From positions 34,474 to 98,473 of the forward strand of contig NZ_BOLS01000011.1 in assembly GCF_016861785.1 (NCBI RefSeq): a stretch of 64,000 nucleotides of DNA, in the 5' to 3' direction. Positions 55,792 through 64,000 of this stretch are shown here, piece after piece. How positions within the stretch are numbered: the first letter of the stretch is position 1; each line of letters opens with the position of its first letter. A program made the position numbers and the translations under genes. A model generated the notes under the pieces. It saw only the letters and a list, made by a program, of their open reading frames with translations. It searched no databases and was not told where the DNA came from. This DNA is from Lacticaseibacillus mingshuiensis (GTDB taxonomy: Bacteria > Bacillota > Bacilli > Lactobacillales > Lactobacillaceae).

Positions 55792-57868
55792 TGGGTATCA
55801 GTCCCTCCATTTTTTCCAAGCCTTCATAAGTGTCTTTTGTATCAACGAGGCGCTGATCCTCGAATCCTCGGCGCTTGCCTTTAAGCTCCCAGCCAAATGC
55901 TGAATCAGGACTGTCTGACGAAACGATGAAGTAGTCCTTGCCGCGTTCAGAAACCCAGAATTGCGCGTCACTGTATGCTGTCAAGAACACTTGATAAGGC
56001 TTATCCGTGTTAATCAAATCAAAAACGAGCGGATCAATGTCCACTCGCACTGTTTCGTCTTCTCCCGTTTTGCTCTCGCCAATATCGCCGACATAGTTTT
56101 CTGCCAGCTCGTATGCCGGAGTTGCGCGAAGACCATCACGAGTAACCTGCACAGCGTTTTTTGATCCGTTGTAGACATTGAAGTCACCAAGAACAGATAC
56201 TTTAGAGCTTTTGACCTCTAGCTGATTTCCAGTACCTCCATTGGCACTAAGCTCTATGACTGACGGATGAGTGATCCACATACCACCAGGCTGACTGCTA
56301 GCGATTGCTGTTACCAATTGCCCATAAAGACCGTATTTTGGGTCATCATAAGTAGCACTATCCAAAATCTTAAAAACGCTCTTATATGGTATGGTTCCGT
56401 CGTCTTCTGCTTTTGATGGATCCGATATTCCTAAAGATAGCGATTTGCCTTGATACGTGTTTAGTGTGGTACCTGTGGTTTTTTTAGTTGCTATGTCATA
56501 AGCGGCGCTGAGTAAGCCTATATTATTATCCAAGTCGCTGAACGTCATTGTGCCGGATCTAAGCTTTATCTTGTAGTGATCACTAGCTGTTTCGAATGCG
56601 ATTCCGGAAATCAAATCGCCAAACAGCCTATCGGCGACCACTCCATCAGCAGTAATCGCTGTTTTGAAGGTTTGGCCGCCATCTGTTGACACACCAACGC
56701 CTGCGCTGTTAAGGATTACGACTTTGTTAGCGTCACTCTTATCAATGGCGATGATTCCCTGATCTGTAAAGCTAAGCTCTGTCCTTGCTGCGAGAAGACT
56801 ATTAGTAGCTAGCTGCACTTGCGATGTTAGCCATTCATTAGGCACTGGAATCTTGCCAGCGGCTACGTTAGATAGTGTTGATTGTGATGTCTTCTGTTGT
56901 TCAGCAAATGCCAAGCGGCCACATTCAACCTCCGTTTTGGTTCGAGTGCCGCGAATATCATAATCACTGGTTACTTTGATGATTCGAACCTTATCACTGA
57001 AATTAAGGCTCTCATCAATCACTGTGATATAGTCGCCGGGGTTTGCCATCGCGTAGTCATACCCGACTGATTGCAGATCAACGAGGTTAAGCGTGAGTGA
57101 AATTGCCCAGCTACTATCGACGGCTTTTTTGACAGCCGCAAGCAAGTTGTCAGCGATCGTATAGCGCTCGTCAGCAACCGGAGCGGCTTCAATAGCACCA
57201 AATTTTGGATAGTAGTAGTCATACAGTGGGGACTTGTACTCAACCTTCAAGCGGTCGCTCGTGGTGTCGTCTGGCTTGCTGTATGCACCATATCCGCGGC
57301 CATACGTGGCAAAATTGGTGTTATCCGTTTGAATTTCAGCCGTATCAAGGTTGAATTTCTTCCGGACAACGGTTGATAGATCTGATCCCATTGCTGGGAC
57401 GATATGAACTACTGTGCCTTCAACAGAGAACTCAACTTTTGCTTGATCGATGATGCCGTTGAATAGCGACAGACGGTCACTCATGCCCCAGTCTTGCTTT
57501 TCAAAAGCTTCGACTGAGGCTGTATTGTCATACGTGTACCCAGTGCCAGAAAACAGGGCATCAAGGTAGTTGCTTAGTGCATGCGATCCGTTCCAAGTCT
57601 CGTAGAACCCGGTCTTACTCATCTTGTAGAAGAAGGCCTGAACCGCGCTGAAGGTGATCGTGTTGTCCTTATCATTCTTTGTGTATGTGACAACAACATA
57701 GCCCTCACCAAGAAAAGAGAGCGTCCAGCCTTTGGCAATATTATTCTTAACATCTTGGCCAAAATAGATTGTCCCAGATAACGACTTCTCACCATTCACA
57801 GCATCGGTTTTCTCAATCTCACACTGGGCTTGATATTCATTATTATCAACGTCTATGAATGTAATCAA
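55760..57868 (-). CDS. Phage tail-associated (Tal-like) tail protein
   Basis: A 702-residue protein at the tip of the tail tube. The N-terminal about 390 residues correspond to a Tal/gp18-like domain (FIDVDNNEYQAQCEIEKTD, TISFSAVQAFFYKMSKTG-like KTGFYETWNGSHALSNY). The C-terminal part continues into receptor-binding-like sequence. No clear peptidase motif. TTG start with AGGAGG 8 nt upstream. Confidence 0.85.
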   Translation of the reverse strand: MITFIDVDNNEYQAQCEIEKTDAVNGEKSLSGTIYFGQDVKNNIAKGWTLSFLGEGYVVVTYTKNDKDNTITFSAVQAFFYKMSKTGFYETWNGSHALSNYLDALFSGTGYTYDNTASVEAFEKQDWGMSDRLSLFNGIIDQAKVEFSVEGTVVHIVPAMGSDLSTVVRKKFNLDTAEIQTDNTNFATYGRGYGAYSKPDDTTSDRLKVEYKSPLYDYYYPKFGAIEAAPVADERYTIADNLLAAVKKAVDSSWAISLTLNLVDLQSVGYDYAMANPGDYITVIDESLNFSDKVRIIKVTSDYDIRGTRTKTEVECGRLAFAEQQKTSQSTLSNVAAGKIPVPNEWLTSQVQLATNSLLAARTELSFTDQGIIAIDKSDANKVVILNSAGVGVSTDGGQTFKTAITADGVVADRLFGDLISGIAFETASDHYKIKLRSGTMTFSDLDNNIGLLSAAYDIATKKTTGTTLNTYQGKSLSLGISDPSKAEDDGTIPYKSVFKILDSATYDDPKYGLYGQLVTAIASSQPGGMWITHPSVIELSANGGTGNQLEVKSSKVSVLGDFNVYNGSKNAVQVTRDGLRATPAYELAENYVGDIGESKTGEDETVRVDIDPLVFDLINTDKPYQVFLTAYSDAQFWVSERGKDYFIVSSDSPDSAFGWELKGKRRGFEDQRLVDTKDTYEGLEKMEGLIPNGNQNVQSNS

Positions 57869-57880
57869 TAATCACGCCTC

Positions 57881-58699
57881 CTATGCGTATAGATTTTGGA
57901 AACTGAGAATTCGGACCGCGCCTGGCACGTTACAGGTAATCCGATTCGGCTTATCTGGTTGCAAAATAAAATAGGCCTTGTTCGTCTTGCTGACGATACT
58001 TAGCCCATTTTGGGTGTAGCTAAAACCATTCAGTAAGATCACATCACCAGCGGCTACAGCATTGCTAGACGTCAGCTCAGCGTCATCAATTTTGAAAGAC
58101 AATGAAGACGCCGAACCGGTAGCAGTTAGCTGAACAGTGAAGCCTTGCTCGAGTTGATTACAAGGAACGGTGCCGCGGTATGGCACATTACTGCTAACAT
58201 CAATTTCTGTCGGCGGTGTCTCACCGTAAGGCAGCTTCATCGTCTTGAATTCTGCTGTTAGCTTGTACAAGAGTGTCCCATTGACGTTGCCAACCAGCTC
58301 CATCTCAGGTGCTTCTGTATAAACAAGGAACCGCTTGTGGGACGGATAATCTTTCAGCCTATCGTAGTATCCTCCGGACGTCTCGCCAGGACGTTCCATC
58401 GCCACACTAGGCGTTGTTTTCAGCTGGGTAATGTAATACCCGTTCGGATCGGAAAGCAGCGCATACAGCTTCTCACGAAGTGCCTCTTCCTCGTCCATAT
58501 CATTAGCCCGATAGTAACCGGTAATGTCGATTGTCTTGTCTGTATGCCATCCTCCAAAATCAATGTTCCCGTTGCGCTGATCGAGCTGCATATTGTTTCG
58601 AGTGACTGACGGTGCCGATTCCTCGAATTCAGTAATCAACACCTTGTATTGGCTTAGGTAGTATCGGCTACCATCTAGCTTTTCAACTAATAGATCCAT
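57881..58699 (-). CDS. Distal tail protein Dit
   Basis: A 272-residue siphophage distal tail protein joining the tube to the baseplate. The N-terminal part (RYYLSQYKVLITEFEESAPSV, IDITGYYRANDMDEEEALR) matches the Dit hub domain; the C-terminal galectin-like part is beta-rich. Order TMP-Dit-Tal is standard. Confidence 0.9.
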   Translation of the reverse strand: MDLLVEKLDGSRYYLSQYKVLITEFEESAPSVTRNNMQLDQRNGNIDFGGWHTDKTIDITGYYRANDMDEEEALREKLYALLSDPNGYYITQLKTTPSVAMERPGETSGGYYDRLKDYPSHKRFLVYTEAPEMELVGNVNGTLLYKLTAEFKTMKLPYGETPPTEIDVSSNVPYRGTVPCNQLEQGFTVQLTATGSASSLSFKIDDAELTSSNAVAAGDVILLNGFSYTQNGLSIVSKTNKAYFILQPDKPNRITCNVPGAVRILSFQNLYA

Positions 58700-58702
58700 A
58701 TA

Positions 58703-61700
58703 CTACCCTCCAATCGGCCGGAAGTAGCTGCTAACGGCTGCGTCATTGGCGTCAGCCTCTTTTACCATGCTGTTAATTCCGTTCTTATCAACGTTGTTTT
58801 GGACGTAGATGTTTGGCGTGATTCGTTCGCTTGCATCAATTGACTGAGTGACGTCTCCAGAGCTGAACTGTGCGCCCGCGTTTGACAAGTTGCTGATGTT
58901 TACCGACATATTGTCAGAAATTTCGCTTGCCATTCCAGAAACCGTCTTTTGAACAGCTCCGAATGACTTTTGCAGTCCTTGATTCAAACCACCCATGATT
59001 GCATTACCAGCAGGGATCAACAGCTTGGCATCGTAGCTAATAGGCCCTTTGTGCTGGCGAATCCAAGAAGCAATACCACCGACAAAGTCCTGAACCTTAC
59101 TCCATGCAGCCTTTAACCCACTGAAGAAGCTGTCCATGATAGCACGTCCAGCATCGAGCAAATTGAAGTGCACTAATGCATTAAAGCCATTTTTGATACC
59201 ATTGACGACATTTGAGACGATATTAGTAAACCCATTCCAAATGTTTCTGGCTCCATTGACAATGTTAGTAGCAGCGTTTATTACGGTTGACTTGATGTTG
59301 TTCCATGCTGACGAGAAGAACGAGGTGACTCTACTCCACAGCCCAGAGAAGAACCCTGGCAAAGCATTCCAAATGTTCTTGGCTGTGTTTACAGTGCCAT
59401 TCCACAAACCAGATAGGAATGATACCATGCCGTTCCACAAGCTCTTCGCCGTTGAAACAATACCGTTCCACAACCCGCTGAAGAATGATCCAAGGGCATT
59501 CCAGATTGCAGAAGCGCCTGAAACAATACCGTTCCATACCGCTTCGATAACAGATGTGAATAGATTCCATGCTGTTTTGGCATAGGTTGTGATCAAACTC
59601 CATACTCCTGAGAAGTATGTGACAAGTCCCGTCCAAATTTGGCTGGCTGCCGTAACAATGTTTGTCCAGATAAGTTGAAGATCCGCCCCCAACTGTGTCC
59701 AACTTCCCGTGAGAAAATCTAACACAATCAGAATAGGACCCATAATGACAGCCTTTAACATATTCCAAACACCAGTGGCAATTGATACAATTCCTTGCCA
59801 AATTGTCGTTAAAGCAGGCCCAAACGTGTTCCATACGGCCATTGCAGCAGAAACAATACCGTTCCATAGTCCTGAAAAGAATGAACTGATTCCTCCCCAT
59901 ATGCTAGAAGCAATGCCAACTACTCCATTCCATATTCCAGAAAGAAATGATGTTAGCCCATTCCAAGCGCTCGTGGCACCATTTACAATGCCAGTCCATA
60001 AATTGCTGAAGAACGTAGTTACTGAATTCCAGCCATTTTGAACGCCTTTCGCAGCGCTATTGAATGTTTTAGTAATGCCACTCCATAGCCCACTAAAGAA
60101 TGAAGCAAGACCACTCCACATGCTCTTTAGGCCAGAAACAAAATCAGACCAGATTTTTTGGCCAGTTTTTGTTTGAGTGAAGAAATAAATTAGCCCGGCG
60201 ACTAGCGCTACAATAGCGGTCGCAATCAGGACAATAGGGTTAGCACTCATCGCAGCATTAAGAGCCCATTGAGCGACAGATGCTGCTGTTTCTGCAATTG
60301 AAAATGATCTTAGAAAAGTAACAATCGAAGATACAATTGAAAATCCTTTAAAGGCAACAACGGCGGCGGCAATTGCTACAGCAAAGCTTTTGACGATGTC
60401 GTTGTTGAAAGCAGATTTAATGAATTGCCCAATATTTTTCAGAATACCAATCATTCCATTTAAGGCGCCCCCAACTGTCTTGCTTTTGGTTGCAATCAGC
60501 GCGATTGCCACGCCCGCTGCAATAAACCCAAGAGAGACTGGCCCAAGCGCACCTGCAATCACGGAAAAATTGGTAATCACTGTACCGATAACCGTTGACA
60601 AAATGCCAAAAGCTACAAGCACAATCGCAATAACCGGCGACCAAGCAATCATGTTTTTAAGGAATGCTGCCATGGGGGTCTTAGCGCTTGCCAAATTGCT
60701 GGCAAGGTTGCCAATCGTGTTAAACAATTTCACCAATGCTGGAGCAGCAAGATTAATTCCGGAAAATACAAGCCCTTTAAGATCGTCCCCCATTTGGTCA
60801 AGGGCCGCCCCTACGTTCTTGTTCATATTATTAGCGTTATCATTCAAATATTTTGACGCTTTTGATGACGATGATCCAACGCCCTCAAGCGCACCTGAAT
60901 AGGCGTCCCATTTAGATTTACCATTACCGGCACTCTTAGAAACAGAATTGATTAAAGGCAACATGGCTTTGGCACCGGCAGCCCCATAAAGATTGGTTAG
61001 AACAGCAATTTTACCAGACTGGCTTAATCCGTCCGTAGCTTTTGCCACCTCTTTAAGAATTGTCGGGAATGATTTAAAGTTGCCTTTTGCATCTGTGTAT
61101 GTGATACCCAATTCTTTCATCTCGCCGGCAGCAACCTTTGAAGGACGAGCCATCAATGTTAAGGCATGAGCCAAATCTTGTGACCCCTGTGCAGCCGAAA
61201 TGTTGTTCTTGGCCATAATGCCACTAGCTGTAGAAACATCGATAATTGACAAGCCCAAAGTTTTGGCAGTGGCGCCAACGTTTGAGAACACTTGGCCCAT
61301 GTCACCAATACCTAAACTGGATAGGTTCGCATTATCAGCCAAGATGGCAGAATCTTTGGCAGCATTGGCAGCACCATTGCCCCAAATATTCATAGCGCCC
61401 TGGACAGTGATCGCTGAAGCTGATAAATCTTCGCCAGTAACAGCGGCAGCCTTAGCAATCGCTGGGAATTCTTTCTTAAGATCACTGACGGAAGCACCGT
61501 TACGAGCCATCTCGACCATGGCAACTCCGGCCTCTTGTGCACTGATCGGCAGTTGTTGCCCAAGGGCTACCGCTTCCTTTTCTAGATCATTCATATTACT
61601 TTTAAGATCTTTTGAGCTTGATCCGGCAATTACGGCTGCTTTGTTTATCGAGTTTTGAAAATCTCCGTAGCTCTTGATTGAACTTACTGCCATTGCGCCA

Positions 61701-61873
61701 ATAGCAAGGCCAGCAACAGTGCTGGCCTTGCCAATGTTTGTCATGGCACCGCCGACTCGCTGACCGGCATTAGAGGCGGCGTCAGTACCAGATTTAACGG
61801 ATGTTTGAAGCTTGCCCATGGCGGCCTGGAATGGCGCGATGTTTGCTGTGAATGTTGCGACTACGTTTGCCAT
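58703..61873 (-). CDS. Phage tail tape measure protein
   Basis: A 1056-residue protein that fixes tail length. N-terminal TMP domain (about 1-330, [17 protein letters not shown] and [14 protein letters not shown]), then hydrophobic helices (about 410-570), then a long stretch of short Trp-rich repeats (about 580-880; recurring WNGIVS and FFSGLWNG), and a C-terminal tail. The TAA of the preceding frame and the ATG share one base (TAATG). Confidence 0.93.
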   Translation of the reverse strand: MANVVATFTANIAPFQAAMGKLQTSVKSGTDAASNAGQRVGGAMTNIGKASTVAGLAIGAMAVSSIKSYGDFQNSINKAAVIAGSSSKDLKSNMNDLEKEAVALGQQLPISAQEAGVAMVEMARNGASVSDLKKEFPAIAKAAAVTGEDLSASAITVQGAMNIWGNGAANAAKDSAILADNANLSSLGIGDMGQVFSNVGATAKTLGLSIIDVSTASGIMAKNNISAAQGSQDLAHALTLMARPSKVAAGEMKELGITYTDAKGNFKSFPTILKEVAKATDGLSQSGKIAVLTNLYGAAGAKAMLPLINSVSKSAGNGKSKWDAYSGALEGVGSSSSKASKYLNDNANNMNKNVGAALDQMGDDLKGLVFSGINLAAPALVKLFNTIGNLASNLASAKTPMAAFLKNMIAWSPVIAIVLVAFGILSTVIGTVITNFSVIAGALGPVSLGFIAAGVAIALIATKSKTVGGALNGMIGILKNIGQFIKSAFNNDIVKSFAVAIAAAVVAFKGFSIVSSIVTFLRSFSIAETAASVAQWALNAAMSANPIVLIATAIVALVAGLIYFFTQTKTGQKIWSDFVSGLKSMWSGLASFFSGLWSGITKTFNSAAKGVQNGWNSVTTFFSNLWTGIVNGATSAWNGLTSFLSGIWNGVVGIASSIWGGISSFFSGLWNGIVSAAMAVWNTFGPALTTIWQGIVSIATGVWNMLKAVIMGPILIVLDFLTGSWTQLGADLQLIWTNIVTAASQIWTGLVTYFSGVWSLITTYAKTAWNLFTSVIEAVWNGIVSGASAIWNALGSFFSGLWNGIVSTAKSLWNGMVSFLSGLWNGTVNTAKNIWNALPGFFSGLWSRVTSFFSSAWNNIKSTVINAATNIVNGARNIWNGFTNIVSNVVNGIKNGFNALVHFNLLDAGRAIMDSFFSGLKAAWSKVQDFVGGIASWIRQHKGPISYDAKLLIPAGNAIMGGLNQGLQKSFGAVQKTVSGMASEISDNMSVNISNLSNAGAQFSSGDVTQSIDASERITPNIYVQNNVDKNGINSMVKEADANDAAVSSYFRPIGG

Positions 61874-62304
61874 TAGCTACCACCTCCAAATGCGGCATTG
61901 AGTTTCTTAATCATTTCTACATCAGGCTTTCTTTCTCGATTTCCACTGCGTTTGAGTACCTTTTGTTCGGCTTTGTCAATGTTCTTGTAGCCAACCTTGA
62001 CTGACCGTTTAGGGTTCTTCGCGTTCTGAATGTTGGCAATGTTGACAGCAAGCTCCATCAAATCACGGCGCATATCGACATCACGCAAAAAAGACCCCTC
62101 CAACATCGAACGGGCTTCCCACATGTACAAATCGAATGGCATATTGGGATCGTATATCCCATGACGAGCAAAATCGGTTAAGAGAGACTCTTCTTCATTG
62201 CGTCCAGGGTATCCTTGGTCGCTGCTGCTTGAATCTTCTCCTCGTCGGTCTGGTTCTTCTTGTCCGTCAACGCTTTGCCGTATTTTTCGGTCAAGTTCAG
62301 CCAA
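61873..62304 (-). CDS. Tail assembly chaperone extension (GT part, reached by -1 frameshift)
   Basis: Frame lying -1 relative to the end of the previous gene and overlapping it by about 127 nt. It is open up to the tape measure start. The sequence after the chaperone stop ([19 protein letters not shown]) resembles the downstream half of the G/GT fusion seen in siphophages. It has no good ribosome site of its own, so it is probably expressed as a fusion. The A-run CCGAAAAATACGG (62278-62290) is the best slippery candidate, though not a canonical heptamer. Confidence 0.75.
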   Translation of the reverse strand: MAELDRKIRQSVDGQEEPDRRGEDSSSSDQGYPGRNEEESLLTDFARHGIYDPNMPFDLYMWEARSMLEGSFLRDVDMRRDLMELAVNIANIQNAKNPKRSVKVGYKNIDKAEQKVLKRSGNRERKPDVEMIKKLNAAFGGGS

Positions 62305-62618
62305 CGTTGTGCTGCATGTTTGAAAAAACCGGATTCATGAAGCTCCTGCTCAACTTCCTTGAATAATTCTTGCGACTTGCCATCTTCTTCGGCCTTGTCG
62401 AGCACGTCCATGACGTCGTCGTCGGTATATGACTTTGGCAGCAATACACGCAGTGCTTTGAACAGCGCCATATCATCATCAGTAACAAATGCCAGCCAGA
62501 TGCTTGAGGCACCATCGTTCGCGCTCTCTGAGGAGCTGTACAGCTTGTTTGCACGGAACAACGCGCGGAAATTAAACTTGGCTTCTACAGGTTGACCTTT
62601 TACTTGAATTTCTAACAT
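62178..62618 (-). CDS. Phage tail assembly chaperone G
   Basis: A 146-residue protein of the Phage_TAC family (EAKFNFRALFRANKLYS near the start), which holds the tape measure protein during tail assembly. Highly charged C-terminal third (about 85-146). It lies between the major tail protein and the tape measure gene and overlaps the -1 frame described separately. Confidence 0.85.
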   Translation of the reverse strand: MLEIQVKGQPVEAKFNFRALFRANKLYSSSESANDGASSIWLAFVTDDDMALFKALRVLLPKSYTDDDVMDVLDKAEEDGKSQELFKEVEQELHESGFFKHAAQRWLNLTEKYGKALTDKKNQTDEEKIQAAATKDTLDAMKKSLS

Positions 62619-62681
62619 GAATATCCTCCTAGATTGTCGTCTCAGATCGGCCGTAGCCTACTCGTCTCTGTGTGCGACTAA

Positions 62682-63320
62682 TTAAGCGTGTGACGTGGTT
62701 GTAGTGGTTGTAGTGGTTGACGTTGCAGAGCCATCCGCAAACTCGCCGGCTTTTTCGCCTGGGCGTTCGAATGCATAGAGCTGGTCGAGCATTGCAACCT
62801 GCTCATCTGAAAGCGGGAACGTGCCCGGCGTACCGTCTTCGTTCTTGTCAGCAAGTTTGCCGATGATGTTCAAAGTGAAGTCAATCTCGGAGAAACTGTC
62901 TTCATCTGAAATGTCGGCACTATCAACTACACCGTACCCAAACATTGCTGGATAAGCCTTGTGGTCGTCTTCTACAACGGCCAGACGTGGGTCAACAATG
63001 ACACGCCATACTTTCACCTGACGGCCTTCATGCTTAGCGTCAATGATGATTTCATGTGCTTTATCGCCCGGAACCATGTACGTTGTCAGTTCAATGCTGT
63101 CTTCGTTGGTGGATGCGGCAATAATACGACCCATCTTGGTTTGTTCATCAAGAGAATCACCTTCGATACTGGTATCTCCAGATTCTTGGTGAGCCGGCAA
63201 AATTGCAGGACTGCCAACGGGTGCTACTTTAGGATCTGTCGATTGGATAAAGTACCAAACGTCTTTACCACGATATGGGGTGTCCTTTACAAACTCGATA
63301 CCGTTATTAATAACTGCCAT
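62682..63320 (-). CDS. Phage major tail protein (TP901-1 type)
   Basis: A 212-residue tail tube protein. The core (FIQSTDPKVAPVGSPAIL, EVDFTLNIIG-like EIDFTLNIIGKLAD) matches TP901-1 family tube proteins. The C-terminus has an unusual poly-Thr stretch. Sits between the tail terminator-like gene and chaperone G. Confidence 0.88.
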   Translation of the reverse strand: MAVINNGIEFVKDTPYRGKDVWYFIQSTDPKVAPVGSPAILPAHQESGDTSIEGDSLDEQTKMGRIIAASTNEDSIELTTYMVPGDKAHEIIIDAKHEGRQVKVWRVIVDPRLAVVEDDHKAYPAMFGYGVVDSADISDEDSFSEIDFTLNIIGKLADKNEDGTPGTFPLSDEQVAMLDQLYAFERPGEKAGEFADGSATSTTTTTTTTSHA

Positions 63321-63321
63321 T

Positions 63322-63687
63322 TTAATAGTCTCCTTCTAGAGTAATGATAAGCATGCAGCGGCGTAATGGTTTGCTCTCGCCCATGCTTGTGTCGATTGAA
63401 TTAGATGCCGTTAATGACTGCCATCGTGTCACCTTGCTCAGCGAGTGCTTCACCGATTGCACGTATTCCTCCCACGTTGCGGGCGGCGTATCGATGCTGT
63501 CGTAGATGTCAATCTGCTGACTGACGCTGGACAACGTTCCAGTCTTAGAGGACATGTCAGTGTCCACGTGAACGTTTATGAAGACCAGCGGAAGCGTGCT
63601 CTTAGCGTCAGGTTGGACAAACACCGGGTTCAATCTATCTGCGGTTAGCTGTGTCTGCACGGCCTCATACCATTCGGAAAGTATCAT
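63322..63687 (-). CDS. Phage tail component (DUF806/tail-terminator-like)
   Basis: A 121-residue protein matching the DUF806 group of lactobacillar phages; position just upstream of the major tail protein fits the tail terminator. I take the ATG at 63687, which overlaps the gp10 stop by 4 nt (ATGA); the longer frame to 63750 is within gp10. Confidence 0.78.
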   Translation of the reverse strand: MILSEWYEAVQTQLTADRLNPVFVQPDAKSTLPLVFINVHVDTDMSSKTGTLSSVSQQIDIYDSIDTPPATWEEYVQSVKHSLSKVTRWQSLTASNSIDTSMGESKPLRRCMLIITLEGDY

Positions 63688-63928
63688 TTGAACTTCGATG
63701 CCTCCTTTAGCTTGTTCATCGTGTTTCTGATAAACACAGACTGCCCCCAATCAACAGCCGGACGCATGAATGGCTCGGCCGACATCTTGTAGGTTCCGAA
63801 TTCAACAAACGAAGAATATTCTTTCTCTGCCTCAATGGTGCCCGTGACTGAGGTCGAAGTTTTTTTAACAGGCTTGACGTTTATGTTTCCTGCCATGACG
63901 CCCGTTCGCTTAGGCGCAATCTGCCTGG
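63684..63928 (-). pseudogene. 5'-truncated HK97 gp10-like head-tail protein
   Basis: The readable part (APKRTGVMAGNINVKPVKK then EYSSFVEFGTYKMSAEPFMRP) is the C-terminal half of the HK97 gp10 family. Reading upstream in frame, the protein matches back to about IAPKRTG and then meets a stop (TAA) near 63926-63928. The ATG at 63896 could still yield a 70-residue peptide. Immediately beyond is a terminator with no phage-like coding. The capsid and packaging genes that normally precede gp10 are therefore missing here. Confidence 0.78.
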
Positions 63929-63944
63929 ATTATTCATAGAATTT

Positions 63945-63991
63945 CAAAAAAGCAGCGCAATCCCACGATTCACACGGGACTGCGCTGCTTT
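63945..63991 (-). terminator. Terminator of an unseen upstream minus-strand gene
   Basis: AAAGCAGCGCA/TGCGCTGCTTT stem with inner CCC/GGG and T6 on the minus strand, ending 17 nt before the truncated gp10 remnant. It belongs to a gene beyond the right edge of the window. Confidence 0.85.
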
Positions 63992-64000
63992 GGTGTTTCA

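Noticed and set aside
55961..56164. Plus-strand frame within the tail-protein gene
   Set aside because: Antisense shadow of the phage tail gene with no signals.

Overview
The window looks like a chromosome segment of a high-G+C Lactobacillaceae species, most likely Lacticaseibacillus or a close relative. The support is the gene order (upp-glyA-tsaC-prmC-prfA-tdk next to the ATP synthase operon, then DUF1146, mreB, epuA, yidD, DUF2969 and rodA), the AGGAGG ribosome binding sites, the lactobacillar protein families, and single-copy tRNAs whose anticodons begin with C. Host genes look clearly G+C-rich by eye; the prophage at the right end is visibly more A+T-rich. No species is claimed.

Layout. 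0-3.7 kb: SUF iron-sulfur operon (sufC-D-S-U-B, minus strand; sufB runs off the left edge). 3.8-5.0 kb: a small membrane protein and a short-chain dehydrogenase-like protein without the usual catalytic Tyr/Lys. 5.0-8.0 kb: methionine ABC importer metQ-metN-metI behind a T-box leader with its own promoter and terminator. 8.0-11.4 kb: cell-shape cluster (mreB, epuA, yidD, DUF2969, rodA) ending in a GcvH-like lipoyl protein. 11.4-18.4 kb: DUF1146 gene and the F1Fo ATP synthase operon atpBEFHAGDC. 19.1-24.7 kb: upp, glyA, tsaC, prmC, prfA, tdk. 24.9-29.3 kb: murT (with no gatD beside it), manA, a serine hydrolase and a VOC protein. 29.8-34.2 kb: a TetR-regulated heterodimeric ABC exporter. 34.3-39.1 kb: phosphatase, two small proteins, tRNA-Gln, dipeptidase pepD, a TMEM175-type protein and a potassium channel. 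39.3-43.2 kb: a methyltransferase, an Asp23/Gls24 envelope-stress operon and a lipoprotein. 43.2-50.1 kb: tRNA-Glu, DsrE and GNAT proteins, an OPT transporter, a deaminase, an oxidoreductase and an exported nuclease. 50.1-52.7 kb: gene-poor, repeat-rich DNA. 52.7-63.9 kb: the tail and lysis half of a siphophage-type prophage, cut off inside an HK97 gp10-like gene.

The most unusual signal is a family of roughly 120-nt fold-back elements in at least eight full and several partial copies, all intergenic (about 18.6-19.0, 26.27, 29.3-29.6, 39.2-39.3 and 46.6-46.9 kb). The ends are conserved (GGGTGCG at the 5' side, GCCCAACT at the 3' side). The stem sequences differ between copies, yet the two arms stay complementary, so the structure appears to be under selection or maintained by its mode of copying. 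One shortened copy supplies the last codons and stop of a methyltransferase gene, and another fragment lies immediately after murT, where gatD would be expected. A second unexplained structure is a duplicated non-coding block at 50.18-51.57 kb beside the prophage.
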